51,485 nucleotides of DNA from Cyanodermella asteris (taxonomy: Eukaryota > Ascomycota > Lecanoromycetes > Ostropales > Stictidaceae): NCBI GenBank assembly GCA_900618795.1, contig UYJD01000006.1, forward strand, positions 484,748 to 536,232, given 5' to 3'. Made by a program: the position numbers and the translations under genes. The notes beneath the pieces are model-generated. The model did not search any database. It was not told the origin of the DNA and saw only the letters and a list, made by a program, of their open reading frames with translations. Below are positions 10,791 to 21,221 of the stretch, in pieces. Numbering within the stretch: position 1 is the first letter of the stretch; each line of letters starts with the position of its first letter.

Positions 10791-11113
10791 GCCGGGTGAA
10801 ATACTCGAGATGCGACAGACGGAAATCTGCACGAGAAATTGTCTCGTATATGATGGAGACTTTCCGGCAGATTGCAGGTGAACTCAGGGTCACGGCTGTC
10901 ACTTTAGCAGGCATCTAGCCAACTTTTACCTTGCCTCGCTCGCTCAGTAACCTACTAGATCTCTGTGGAAGTAGTTGAGTTGGTATGTCATTGAATGAAG
11001 AATCTCAAGTCCAGAGTACAGACATCATCATCATTGGCTCGAACGCAATTCTTCGTCGCTACGAGCGACATGCACGCGCTTCTATGAACAATAATACCCA
11101 CCGCGGTAGATGG
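10791..11113. other. Intergenic, 3' ends of two convergent genes
   Basis: About 320 bp between the RNase III gene and the Hos4-like gene. No gene seen. Confidence 0.45.
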
Positions 11114-14100
11114 CTAATTTCCCGTCATCGAAATCTCCTCCACAGCTCCAGTCCTTGCTTCTGTAGGCGCCTTAACGCTCGGTGGAAAGGTGCAGCGCTG
11201 GAACCTGAGCCCGCCCTTGTCGTTCAAAATGCTGCTGGTATGGGGGTATTGGTCCAGCATCCCCTCAAGGTCATCGACGCGAACCCAGAAGAAAGGTACC
11301 TGACTTTCCCGGGCATTGACGAGATTCATGAACTTCTCCCGATGCGACATGAAACGGCCATGGTATTCTAGCTCCGGTTCCACTGCCAAGCGTTTTCGTG
11401 GGACGAGGGCCGGGTGGAACCAGCCCCACGGAGCTGATGCCAGGTATGAAGGCAGCGAAACCCGCGGCCAGTGCTCAAACCCAGCTCGACGGAAGCTCCA
11501 GTCCTTGAGTCCTAGAATGATGGCCACTTGGAAATTCATGACCCATAACGCGTCCTTGTCCGCCAAGTTCCCGGCGTCGCGGCATTGTTTGCTGAGATTT
11601 TCGGTAGTAATGGCAAAGAGCACACACCACGGCTCTAGATCTCGCGATGAGGGAGGTGACTCGTGCTCGTGGAGTGCATGATAAAAGCCATCGGGAAAAC
11701 GGTCAAAGTCGATTTTGCGTTGCTTCAACTTTCGCGCCTCCTTTTCCTTTTTCTCTTGTGCCTCTCTTTGCTCCCGCTCCTCCCTTTCCTTCTTAGCACG
11801 CTCGGCTTCCTCTTCCCTGGCACGTTGCGCCGATTCCTTCTCTTGGAGTATGCGTTCTGCCTCGATTCGCTCGGCTTCGACTTGACGCTCGGCTTCGGCT
11901 TTGCGCTCTCGTTCTACCGCTTCGGGCTCGCGCCGCTTGTGCTCTGGATCCACTTGATTTGCCTCGTGTCCGTCTCGTTTCCGCTTTTTGTCTTCGTCAT
12001 CCGCATTATTAGAAACCGGGGTTGACATTGGAGCAGTCGGTGCTACGGGCTGGCGTTCGATGGTGATTTCCGAAGGCTTTCCAGGCATCTTCTCTTTGTG
12101 CGCCGACGATTTCGAAGAGATGTTGGGCGAGTCGTCCGCAGCGACGTTGACCTGGCCTGACTGGGTTTCGGTTTTGTGAACGCGCTTGACTTTGATACCT
12201 GAAGTCGAGCCGGATGTTTTGCGTTCGGCTTCAGGTTTCTTCTCGCGAGGAGGACTAACGCTTGTACGAACCTTGGCTTTCTTCGCATCGCCGTTGTTTC
12301 GTTTCATAGTTGAGGACGCAGAGCCGACCGATGTGATGCTTGATCTGCGCTTGCGCTCCACGCCCTCCCGTCGTTCCTTCCCAGTAAGCAGCCGCTTTCT
12401 CTGTTTCGGTAAGGCCTTTTTATCCTCGTCGCCGCTCGACGAAATCCTTCGCTTCTTTTCTCGCCGTGCGGGTGACTCTGCTCTCTCCGAGATGGTAACC
12501 GAGCTTTCGCGGCTCTTTGATTTCTGAGGGATTTGCAGATGCGAGCCAGAGCTTGACGGTCGGTCAATACTTTCCTTGCGACGAGGCACTGCATCCGGCG
12601 GCCGTTTGACCTTGACATTCGAATCTTTGTGCTGCTCGGCTTGAATCGTTCTTGCAACCTTGGGAGAATCGGAATCGACTTGCTTTTTCCTTTTGGGAAT
12701 ATTCGCAGATCTCGCGGTTTTCGGCGATCCATGCTTTCGAACATGATTGTCGTAAGCTCGTTTGAGTATTTCGTACTCCGCTTGCGAGTTCGAGCCAGCT
12801 CTTTCCTTGGCGATTTCGTAATATGTTTTGCCTTCAAAAAGCCTGCGGGTTGGGTTGAAACCTGCCTGACCAAGTAGGGCCTCGATGATATTGATATTGT
12901 CACCGCTTTGCCCAATTGCAGCCAGCAAAGGCGTGTCCCAGCCTGCCTTGAGACCTGATATAGGATCTGGGTCAGGCTCAGGGTGTCCCATTGCTAAGAG
13001 CAGATCCAAGCAAGACTGATGGCAGCCCTTGGCCGCAGCAAGCACGGCATGACTGTCGGCAGTCTGACCCATGCCGAGTATGTGATTAGTAGCCTCGGGG
13101 TCGCCCATGCCAGCGTACTTGCGCAGGTTCTGTGATGTAGCCGTGATGTAGAGGAGATCGTTGCGTTTCTGTGCGCCTCTTGGCGCTCGCCGGCTGCCCC
13201 CCGTGTCCGATGCATGCCGAGCGATTGTGGTGTACGAAGGCGAACCGCGGGGGCTTTGGGCGGCTGTGCTTTTCCGTGAGGATGCCGGTTGTTGATCATT
13301 CGGTTCTGAGGGACGCCGAGTCTTCCATTTTTCTTTGGCTTCTCGCAGGGCCGTCTCGATCCGCTTTCCTGCTTGTATCGTCTCTTCATCATCCTCGTCT
13401 TCGTCCCCTGGTATCAGCTCGAGCGGCTCTTCGCCCTTTGCGTTTGGTTGGCTTGGATTTACTCCGGCATCCAAGAGAAGGCGCACAACCTCGAAATTGC
13501 TGTTTTCGACAGCATCGATGAGGGGTGTATCCTTGATGTTATTCTGGGTGTGGACATTGGCGCCACTGTCGATGAGGAATTTCACAATCTCTGCGTCGCC
13601 TCTCAGAGCGGCAATCTGCAATGGCGTGTTGTCGGCATACTCGGGCTCGTCTAGATGGCCGGGATTCTCCTCCAGGCGTTCCCTCACGACGTCAACGCTG
13701 TCTGTGTAGCATGCCTTGGCCAATAATGTCCGTCCATTCCTATCGCGATATTTGGAGGTGTTGATGGTGGGTGGCATTTTGCGGTTTACTGATGCATTGT
13801 GCTGATGCGAGTTTGTAGTTGGCTTACGATGTCGGTGGTGAGAGGTTGAGCTGTCGTCCGAGTCCTCGTCCATGTCCGCATCTCGGCCAGTTCGTATGGG
13901 CGCAGGCTTGCGCCTTCCGGATCTGTTGCTTTGGTCGAGGATGGCAGACTGGGTGGAAAGCGTCCTCCGTCTCTGGCGAATGTTCGGTGAGTTCGATCGC
14001 CGCTTCTTGACGACAGCATCCCCGCCAGGACTTTGCTCCTTCTTGACCCGTCTCTTGTGCTCCGTTCCGTTGGCTTCGTCTTCGCGTTTCCGCTTTGCAT

Positions 14101-14608
14101 TTCGGGCCAGATGATCGCTGTCTACGGATGTCTTTGATGGGGACTGAGGACTCTCCGCAGACGCAGCTCGGCTGGACTGGTCATCGAGATCTGTAGGCGA
14201 CGAGACGACAGAGGTGAGGATGCTGGAGTTGCTGTTCTCTCCGGTGGGCTTGTCGGACGGATCAGCATGGTCGTCGTCGGAATTTTGCTTGCGATTTGAC
14301 ACTCCATTGCTCTTGTCGTGACCGTTTGTTGGGGGATTACGAGCCTCGTGTTTGATCTTGCGACTGGCAGATCGAGGACCGACAACCTTCCCTGGCTCTA
14401 TATCGGTTTCGGCCTCACTGTCGTCGTCTGCCGGGGCGCCATTAGGAGCCTCGGCATTCGGACCAAAGGCGTCGGTGTTCTGCTTTTTGTTGGCAGCCTT
14501 GTCCTCGATAGAATCGACAGGGTGATCGGAAGGGCTCGACGGTTGAGCGGCAGCGGAATCTGAAGGAGCTAGTTGGGTGGAATGGAGCGCAGCGTCATCT
14601 TTCGTCAT
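11114..14608 (-). CDS. Hos4-like ankyrin-repeat protein, putative Set3-type histone deacetylase complex subunit
   Basis: Single exon. The first in-frame ATG is at 14608 (the frame opens further upstream without an ATG), giving 1164 residues. Residues 1 to about 275 are disordered, rich in S, D, K and R, with nuclear-signal-like KRKRE and KKRR runs. Ankyrin repeats lie at about 280-400 (RDRNGRTLLAKAC, NTPLQIAALRGDAEIVKFLI, DTPLIDAVENSNFEVVRLLL), with a second helical block at about 480-610. A long charged coiled coil lies at about 890-965, then a conserved-looking C-terminal domain of about 200 residues (DFDRFPDGFYHAL onward). The layout and the ankyrin sequence recall Hos4 of the yeast Set3 complex and its filamentous homologues. 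The ankyrin assignment is firm; the Set3-complex role is inferred. Confidence 0.85.
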   Translation of the reverse strand: MTKDDAALHSTQLAPSDSAAAQPSSPSDHPVDSIEDKAANKKQNTDAFGPNAEAPNGAPADDDSEAETDIEPGKVVGPRSASRKIKHEARNPPTNGHDKSNGVSNRKQNSDDDHADPSDKPTGENSNSSILTSVVSSPTDLDDQSSRAASAESPQSPSKTSVDSDHLARNAKRKREDEANGTEHKRRVKKEQSPGGDAVVKKRRSNSPNIRQRRRTLSTQSAILDQSNRSGRRKPAPIRTGRDADMDEDSDDSSTSHHRHRKPTTNSHQHNASVNRKMPPTINTSKYRDRNGRTLLAKACYTDSVDVVRERLEENPGHLDEPEYADNTPLQIAALRGDAEIVKFLIDSGANVHTQNNIKDTPLIDAVENSNFEVVRLLLDAGVNPSQPNAKGEEPLELIPGDEDEDDEETIQAGKRIETALREAKEKWKTRRPSEPNDQQPASSRKSTAAQSPRGSPSYTTIARHASDTGGSRRAPRGAQKRNDLLYITATSQNLRKYAGMGDPEATNHILGMGQTADSHAVLAAAKGCHQSCLDLLLAMGHPEPDPDPISGLKAGWDTPLLAAIGQSGDNINIIEALLGQAGFNPTRRLFEGKTYYEIAKERAGSNSQAEYEILKRAYDNHVRKHGSPKTARSANIPKRKKQVDSDSPKVARTIQAEQHKDSNVKVKRPPDAVPRRKESIDRPSSSGSHLQIPQKSKSRESSVTISERAESPARREKKRRISSSGDEDKKALPKQRKRLLTGKERREGVERKRRSSITSVGSASSTMKRNNGDAKKAKVRTSVSPPREKKPEAERKTSGSTSGIKVKRVHKTETQSGQVNVAADDSPNISSKSSAHKEKMPGKPSEITIERQPVAPTAPMSTPVSNNADDEDKKRKRDGHEANQVDPEHKRREPEAVERERKAEAERQVEAERIEAERILQEKESAQRAREEEAERAKKEREEREQREAQEKKEKEARKLKQRKIDFDRFPDGFYHALHEHESPPSSRDLEPWCVLFAITTENLSKQCRDAGNLADKDALWVMNFQVAIILGLKDWSFRRAGFEHWPRVSLPSYLASAPWGWFHPALVPRKRLAVEPELEYHGRFMSHREKFMNLVNARESQVPFFWVRVDDLEGMLDQYPHTSSILNDKGGLRFQRCTFPPSVKAPTEARTGAVEEISMTGN

Positions 14609-15415
14609 CACGATCGTGGCCTCGTGTGTTGTTGCGGTGTCATTTTGGCGCTCCGTGCTGGAGCGGGTATTGCGACGGGCGAGACGGGCGAACAAGCCAG
14701 CGGGAGCTTGTCGTCCAACCCAGCGTCGAGAGGAGGAGTGGGATGGGGCAGCGACGAGGGCGACAACAATAACTGGAGGATGGTGAAAATGGCGGGCGGA
14801 AGAGGGGCTGAACGAAAGGGCGATTGTCGGGGGTGGAATGGAAGATGCGGCGATGCGATGGTCTCGACGAAGAAGTGTTGGAGGCTGGCGGGTGAGGAGC
14901 TGCGACGAGACAGAGGCGTGAGAGCAGCGTAGCGCCGGGAGTAGTCAGCAAGGCAAAGCGAAGCGAAGCAAAGCCCGAGTGCAGCAGATGACAGAAACAA
15001 AGGCACGGCGCGGCTCACGTGACCGGCGACGTCTCGCTTGGCTGCTTCTCATTGGAAGGCATGTGCTGATGGCCGAGTCGGCGTCTGGCAAAGATAGGCG
15101 AAGACACGCCCGTCTCCCGCTAATCCACCACTCCTTTTCCACCCTGTCTGCTGCACATATAACCTGCATCTAGCCTGATAAGCAGTGCTTGCGTGGTCGA
15201 AGAGTCTGCACTTGTCCGTCTCCGGTGGTGTCCAAGTCTCACCGCCACATGCGGCCGTCGTCCAGGCCGCAGCCTTGCGCAACGCTCTTCTCCTCGACAA
15301 AGTCCCTTCGTCTCCCCGTCTCCACCCGTCTTGTCACGCTCAGAGTTGAAATTACTTCGTGGAGATAACTGCGACCTGCACTAGCACAAATCCGTGCTAG
15401 CACTCGAGCCGAGCG
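14609..15415. other. Divergent promoter region between the Hos4-like gene and DFG10
   Basis: About 800 bp. Several GC-rich open frames here look like chance. It contains a perfect TCACGTGA palindrome at 15015-15022. Confidence 0.5.
15015..15022. promoter_or_regulatory. TCACGTGA E-box palindrome
   Basis: A perfect TCACGTGA lies about 400 bp from each of two divergent starts. This octamer is the core bound by Cbf1/CPF1-type bHLH factors in fungi. Presence is seen; function is inferred. Confidence 0.3.
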
Positions 15416-16739
15416 ATGGCCGCCGTCGAGCTTGTTCGGTCCTTCTTTCTTGCCGGCACCGTCGCTGTAAGTCCCAAACATCGCCCACCCACATGCTTGC
15501 ACCGGTCCACCTACCATTCTGTATACTGCACGAGACAAGCAATGCCAGAAACATGCTGCGTGCAAGAGTCCGTGCATGTAACAGCCATTGCCCAAGACTA
15601 TGTATGCGTCATCGATTGGTTCTTGCTGTCATTCACCGGCCTGCTGCCTACCTTACTATTTGCCCATGCTTCTGCCGCTCGTTCAGCCTGTTGATCCAGA
15701 AACGGGCACATTCGCATGCAATATTCATGCACTGCGGGGCTGCATTCTCACAGCTGTTTGCCCCCGCTTCGCTCAACGGCATGTCGCCCCAAGTTTGTCG
15801 TTTCGAAGATGCCTTACCGTTGGGACAACGACGTTCAATGACAAAACAGTCACGTGGTCAACATCTAATCCTTCTTAGGGCCTGCTCTTGCACCACATGC
15901 CACTCTTGAGCAAGAGCATTCTAAGCTATGGCCCTCGAGCTCAACCGGTCATTGATGTCAAGTCTGACGGCTCGAACCAGCCGCCTCCCGGCAAGCCAAA
16001 CACGCTGCTGGAACTGATTCGCGCCGGTGTCCCGCATTCCTGGTTCGTTCATTACTATATCCTCAGCGTCGCCCTCTCGCTTTTCTGGGCAGTGCAGTTC
16101 CTCACCAAGGGCAGCAGCTTCCTTCTTGTCACTCAATATGTCCATGTGTCCAGATCCAACGCCTCCATGACGCCTCACCAGACCCTGTTGGTCTGGCTAC
16201 TCATGTTCGCTCAAGGTGTCCGTCGTCTGATCGAGACGATTGCCTTCACAAAGCCCTCTGCATCCCGTATGCCTTGGTCGGTTTGGGCTCTTGGCATTGC
16301 ATATTACGCTTTCTTGTCCGTTGCAGTGTGGATCGAAGGCGCTCAAGCCGTCCTAGCATCTTCTGCCTTCGAACTTGCTCTTCCGACGTGGCCCAGTGTT
16401 CGTACCACCATGGGCTTGATGGTCTTCACCTTTGCATACGGCATCCAGCATGACTGTCACGCCTATCTGGCGAGTCTACCCAAATATACGCTTCCAGTTC
16501 ATCCCGCCTTTCAGAGGATAGTCTCTCCTCATTACACGGCCGAGTTGGTTCTGTACCTCGCACTGGCCGTGATTGCCGCTCCAAGGGGCTTGTGGTTCAA
16601 TCGGACCCTGATGTGTAATGTCGTCTGGGTCTTGGTCAACCTGGGCGTCGTGGCGGACGAGACCAAGAGATGGAGCGAAAACAAGTTTGGTCGCGACAAG
16701 GTCTCGCATCGAGCAAGGATGATTCCAGGCATATGGTGA
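15416..16739 (+). CDS. DFG10: Polyprenol/polyprenal reductase, DFG10/SRD5A3 family
   Basis: Exon 1 15416-15466 (17 codons) and exon 2 15879-16739 give 303 residues, joined across an unusually long 412-nt intron (GTAAGT..CTTCTTAG, CTAAT branch). The family acts in the ER membrane in making dolichol for N-glycosylation. Joining gives a hydrophobic N-terminal segment that runs straight into the family block ILSYGPRA. Further family marks are VPHSWFVHYYI, the GVRRLIET motif, HDCHAYLASLPKYTLP and the C-terminal NLGVVADETKRWSENKFG followed by KVSHRARMIPGIW. There are about six membrane helices. The start at 15416 is chosen because only this exon supplies a fitting N-terminus in phase. Confidence 0.87.
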
Positions 16740-17320
16740 CACTGTCCATGCGATTGCCATTCCCATTCGTTTCAGATTGAGGCACGGTACGGGCTCTCTA
16801 ATGCCTGCGCCATTTGTTTTTGTAACCTCAGATTCAGGAAATGAAAGCTGCTCTGAACGCAAGCAACACCGAAAACGCTAAACAATTTCACCTCGAGCTT
16901 GCCTCCTCGTCATTACCGGCCACGAACAAGCCATGCCACAACCCTGAAGCTTCATCCTCAACACCATGTCCATCATCCATGCCTCGATGTGCGTGTCATC
17001 ATACCTCCCCGACGGCGTGCCACTGCCTCATGCTACAAAAGAAAGCTGCAATAGTGCCGAAACGAGTTCCCCCGTTAGGTCGGGCAATGAAGCGGACAGC
17101 AATGAGCGCATGCTCTGTCGGATCCCGTCGAACGCAAAGAAATTTGCCGTCTCTAAAGCAAAAGCAAAATCAGAACTGTGACCACAAAAGCTGACAAACA
17201 ATATGCTAACATATACCGTTGTTCCTGCCACGCGTCATGGTGCTTGCGGATATAAGCTGGACAACGTGCCCGCGCCTAATTCACATGCCGCGCGCCTGGT
17301 TTACGACACGCGAGCCAGCC
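16740..17320. other. Intergenic, 3' ends of DFG10 and glycogenin
   Basis: About 580 bp between convergent genes. An open frame on the plus strand at 16841-17194 has no recognisable family and low-complexity composition, and is not called. Confidence 0.45.
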
Positions 17321-19791
17321 TTAACTGATACGTACCGTTTCTGTCGATTCCTCTTCTGTGGGCGATGGATTAACATCTAGAGATTGAGACGAGGTGACGT
17401 TGTCGGCGGATTCCGATTGCTGCCCTGTACGTGATCTCTCCGTCGCGAATGATGTCGTGGAACTGAACGAGGTCATGGCTCTCCTCGAGGTCTCTTCGAA
17501 TACCTTGCCTGCCGAGTTGTGGTCGACCCAGATTGTCTGTGCGGCACCAGGCCCGTCGCTGCCGAAATTTTGTGATGTCGATACGCTGGTCGAGGCCGAT
17601 TGGTCAGCCCGGCTGGCCAATTCTTCGCGACCATCATGCCGCTCTATCGTTGTGGTGGTGATGTTGCTGGATGATGCCGGCAAGTTACGCAACGGCGCAT
17701 CTGGCGAAGTCACCGAGGGCTCTTCCGCAAACAAGAGACTGTTGCGACGCAATTGCTCCAGTTGCTGTTCTGGGTTCCAGTCGTTTTGTCCCGGCACGCC
17801 TTCAGCCTCGGGCAGGTTTCCTTGCGCATCGCGCTCAGATCCCCAGAACATGTTCCGCCGGATGGGTGCCGGCGTAACGGGCAGGCTCGGACGCTCGATC
17901 TCCGTCGGAAAATTGGTGATCCTCATGCTCCTGGCACGTTCCTTCTTGGACATCTCGCCGGTAGGGGAAAGGATGTTTGCCTCGACTAATGACGTCGACG
18001 CCTGGCTGCCGCTCTTCCGAAGATTCTGAAAAGCGGTCACGTAACGATTGATTCCTTCGTCGTCGTCCCAAGCATTTGAGCCCCTATACTCCGTGAAGGG
18101 AACCTGCGTTGGACTGAAAGGGGTCGTTGGCTCATCAAAGCTGCGAATTGCCGTTCCTGAATTGCTCGTGCCCTCAAAGGCATATGCAGACTCTTGTGGG
18201 GGAGACACAGAGAACTCGTCACCCGCAGGAATCGGGGAGCCCAGTTGAAGGGGTTGTGGTCTCGGTTTGGGGACCACTCCCGGTTGAGGCAACGGACCTT
18301 CCTCGCGGAACACGCGTGTAGGCGGAGCTTGACTCTCTTCCCACGGAAAGATGGGCTTGGGCTTGGATGGCGGCTGCCTTTCAGGAACCTGATACCACAT
18401 GTCTTTCGGTGGCTCAGGATAAGATGCCGGAGGCTGGAAGAGTTCCTTGTCTGCAGACATCGAATAAATGTGCTGAGGAAAGTTGGCAGCTTCCGGCTTG
18501 GCTCCAGACGGCGGAGGCTGGACAGCAGGGTTCCATTCGGCACGGGGTGCCGTAAAGCTCTCAGTAGCAGCAGGAACTGATATCGCCTGCGGCTCACTAC
18601 CATACTGGGTGTCGGCGGAGGACTCGACAGTTGGCTCCTCCGTGCGGAGTGGAATTGGTTCGTGGATATGCGTGTTTGACTGTGCGTGTTCAACGTGTAT
18701 CGTTGGCGTTTGCGAAGATGAGTTACCAAGTGGAAGAAGTTGCTCTCCAGCGACGAACCTCTGGACAACTTGCGATCCAGCCGGAGCATGACCTGATACG
18801 GCTGCCGTGGCCTATAATGAGTTAGGAGGAGGAGGAGGAGGAGGAGGAGGAGGAGGAGGAGGAGGAGAAAGCACAGTGTCATCTCTTACCGTTGCCCTGT
18901 AATGCCGATCGTAGCTTGCCCACCAGCGGCCCAAAAGTTCCTGATAAGCACCCGTTGAACCTCCAAAGTCCCTCCCAACTCGCCAAGGCTTGTTCTCGCC
19001 GATGTAATGTACCATACTGATAGTACTCTGGAAATGCCGATAGGCCGGTAAGTACTGGTAGTGGCCGCTTGGTGTGCAATTATAGGCGAAGCTGATCCTG
19101 TTGTAGTTCTTGAAGTGCATGTTCAGTAAACCTTGGTCGGCTCCATCGAAGCTGATGCCTCGTTCAGCCAGCGCAAGAAGCGCGTAATAGTCACCCATAT
19201 TCGGCGTCAAAACCATGACGCCGCTGTTGAAAAGATCCGGCCATCCAATGTCTGGTGCCGCCGAGAACGGCTCTGACAGCTGGAATAGCTCATCAGGAGC
19301 ACGTATTGAGACGACATCGGCGTCTACGTAGACGATCTTGCGATACTGAGTCTGCTTCCATAACTGGATCTTGGTGAAAGCCGAATCGAGATCTGGGCGA
19401 TTCATAAGGTAGAGGTTTGCCGGGGAGCGATTGCGTACCCTGTCGACAGGTATGACGGTGTCGTAAACAGTCTATGGCCTCGTCAATGTGCGTCCCATGC
19501 TCTTGCCACTTCAACGTGACCAACCCGCAATTCATCAACGATCTCGGCAGACATGGAGTCTCGTGTGATCATGGCAACGAGCTTCTTGCTCGTGCCATTG
19601 TCGCGGAGAGAATGGGCCAAGACCATGGCACCTGTGAGAACATCAATACCAGCTTCTAGTACTACGAGCGACGTGCGTACCTGGTAGATAGCCATGACTG
19701 GTGAGGAGCTGCTACTGTTAGACTCGAGAGCAGGACAAGTGCTGCCATGGCGACGAACCGTAACATAGGCATCCTCTGCCGGGTCGGCCAT
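17321..19791 (-). CDS. Glycogenin, self-glucosylating initiator of glycogen synthesis (GT8)
   Basis: Minus-strand exons 19791-19759, 19708-19681, 19631-19525, 19471-18890 and 18814-17321 give 747 residues. Glycogenin glucosylates its own tyrosine and passes the primer to glycogen synthase. Exons 1-4 form the GT8 domain, residues 1 to about 250: AMVLAHSLRDNG, NLYLMNRPDL, KIVYVDADVV (the DxD metal site, near residue 105), FNSGVMVLTPN, DGADQGLLN and HYIGENKPW. The long disordered C-terminal half has PPKDMWYQVPERQPPSKPKP and the segment NAWDDDEGINRYVTAFQNLR, which resembles the glycogen-synthase-binding motif. Introns are 50, 49, 53 and 75 nt; two have GTTCGT or GTTGGT 5' sites. A GTACGT just before the stop could mark a further C-terminal intron, so the last residues are less certain. 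Confidence 0.88.
18825..18867. repeat. (GGA)n microsatellite inside glycogenin intron 4
   Basis: About fourteen GGA units (CTC/TCC on the coding strand) fill most of the 75-nt intron 18889-18815 and form its polypyrimidine tract directly before a CTAAC branch site and the TATAG acceptor. Confidence 0.9.
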
Positions 19792-20976
19792 AGTGGGAGA
19801 TGCTGGAGGTAATGAACGACAGTAATAGCTGTAAATGAGGTCCAGCTATGCAGACCTATTGCTGCAGAGGTCAACGATGCATGGTGGAATGGAAAGGAGC
19901 TCTGCAAGCGAGCCAGCTGGTGGCCACAACAGAGGAGGACGAGGAGGAGCTGCGACATCATCGTAGGAGTTGTTTCCCCGCTGGAGCTCGCAAGCTCCAC
20001 CCGTAGCGCGACCGCCATCAGCGCCGAGATCCAATCAGGCTGCTTCGACCTGGTCACTTGAGCCGGCTGCTCTATCGCTTCGATCCCTTCTTCTCCACAC
20101 GACTGCGGCGGTGAAAGCCTGTTGCGTCGCGTGCACCGTACCGACATGCTCCATCCGAGGATGGCACGATAGCCCAAAGTGAATACCTCGAGTCCCGCAA
20201 GTGACTTTCGCTCGCTGCACGCCAGACCTTCAGATCCGATTGCTGCGCCTATGAGCTGATCGAGTCACGAATCACAGTGGACCATGGTTGGATGGGTGCT
20301 CCCTCTTTTTTCAAGCGTCGTTGAATACCATTGCCACTTGTCCATCCCATTCAAGGACGGAATCAAGACAGTGGCACCCGTACTTTCTAGGAGGAGTTGG
20401 GGACATTTCCAATCAAAGCAGCTACATTAATGCCTCGACGTGCGGCTGTCATACCTGCTGAATGAGCTTGGGTACCTGCTGATTACGCAGTGCTCAAAGA
20501 TAAGCGCATCCTTCCACCTTTCTCACCCCAAGGCGATTCTGAGACAGGGATACCGGACAAGGCGATGGCAATTTCATTGCAATATCTCACTGCGCCGGAC
20601 GCATCGATCAATCAAAATGTTTTGCTTGCTCCCTTTGGAACTACGCTGTGAGGAGTAGGGGTTTAGGATGTCAGGAGCGCGGGTCGACTTGAACATTGCT
20701 AAGACTTGAATGTCATAGGATGTGCAATGATATTCCCGAACTGGCCACAAACGCTGAGATATAAACTACGGCTCCGGACCTTCCGTATGACCCGGGCGTT
20801 GAGCAGTTCTGCCGCCGATGAGGATGGCCAGAGACGGCAGGCCGCACCGGAAACAGCTGGACAAACTACCAATCAGCCAAAAATGCTTGCCGACGCCATC
20901 GGGAAAGCCAACGAGCGTACTAGCCCGGAAGTCGATCTGCAACTGCTTCAAACGTCCTTGTGTTTTCCTCACTTCT
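19792..20976. other. Intergenic, about 1.2 kb
   Basis: Glycogenin promoter side and the 3' side of the cysteine-rich peptide gene. Open frames here look like chance and no gene or repeat is recognised. Confidence 0.45.
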
Positions 20977-21221
20977 TTAATTGCAGCAACAATGTACACC
21001 ATCGTTAGCGTAATGAGACCCACTGCAGCATTGGTTCGGGCATCCGTTCAGCGTGCATGTAGCGGAACCATAGCAACGCCTATTGTCCGAGTCAGTAAGG
21101 AGCTGTCGTCGTTGCCAGTGCGAACCTACTTCTCAATGTCATAGCCAAAGGGTGCAGGAATTGCAGTTGCCGCAGCGAAGCTGGCGAGCAGGAAGACGCA
21201 GTTGAGGTGGGAGATTTGCAT
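20977..21221 (-). CDS. Small secreted cysteine-rich peptide precursor with Kex2 site
   Basis: Minus-strand exons 21221-21130 and 21079-20977 (50-nt intron GTAGGT..ATAG with a CTGAC branch) encode 64 residues. Residues 1-20 are a clear signal peptide (MQISHLNCVFLLASFAAATA). Residues 21-32 form a short propeptide ending in the dibasic KR of a Kex2 protease site. The predicted 32-residue mature peptide begins with cysteine and holds eight cysteines in the order C-x5-C-x4-C-x3-CC-x11-CCC, enough for four disulfides, plus many Gly, Ser and Asn. A TATA run lies 106 bp upstream. I recognise no known family: the spacing does not fit defensins or hydrophobins. Effector, antimicrobial or signalling roles are all possible; secretion and disulfide bonding are the only inferences the sequence supports. 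Confidence 0.78.

Noticed and set aside
10181-10832. Long minus-strand frames rich in Ser and Ala
   Set aside because: They are antisense to the low-complexity 3' end of the RNase III gene.
16841-17194. 117-codon plus-strand frame after DFG10
   Set aside because: Its composition is Ser/Cys/Pro-rich with no signal peptide or family mark, and it sits in the expected 3' untranslated region.
18037-18882. 281-codon minus-strand frame opening with a poly-Leu run
   Set aside because: It overlaps glycogenin exon 5 in another frame, and its poly-Leu comes from the intron repeat.
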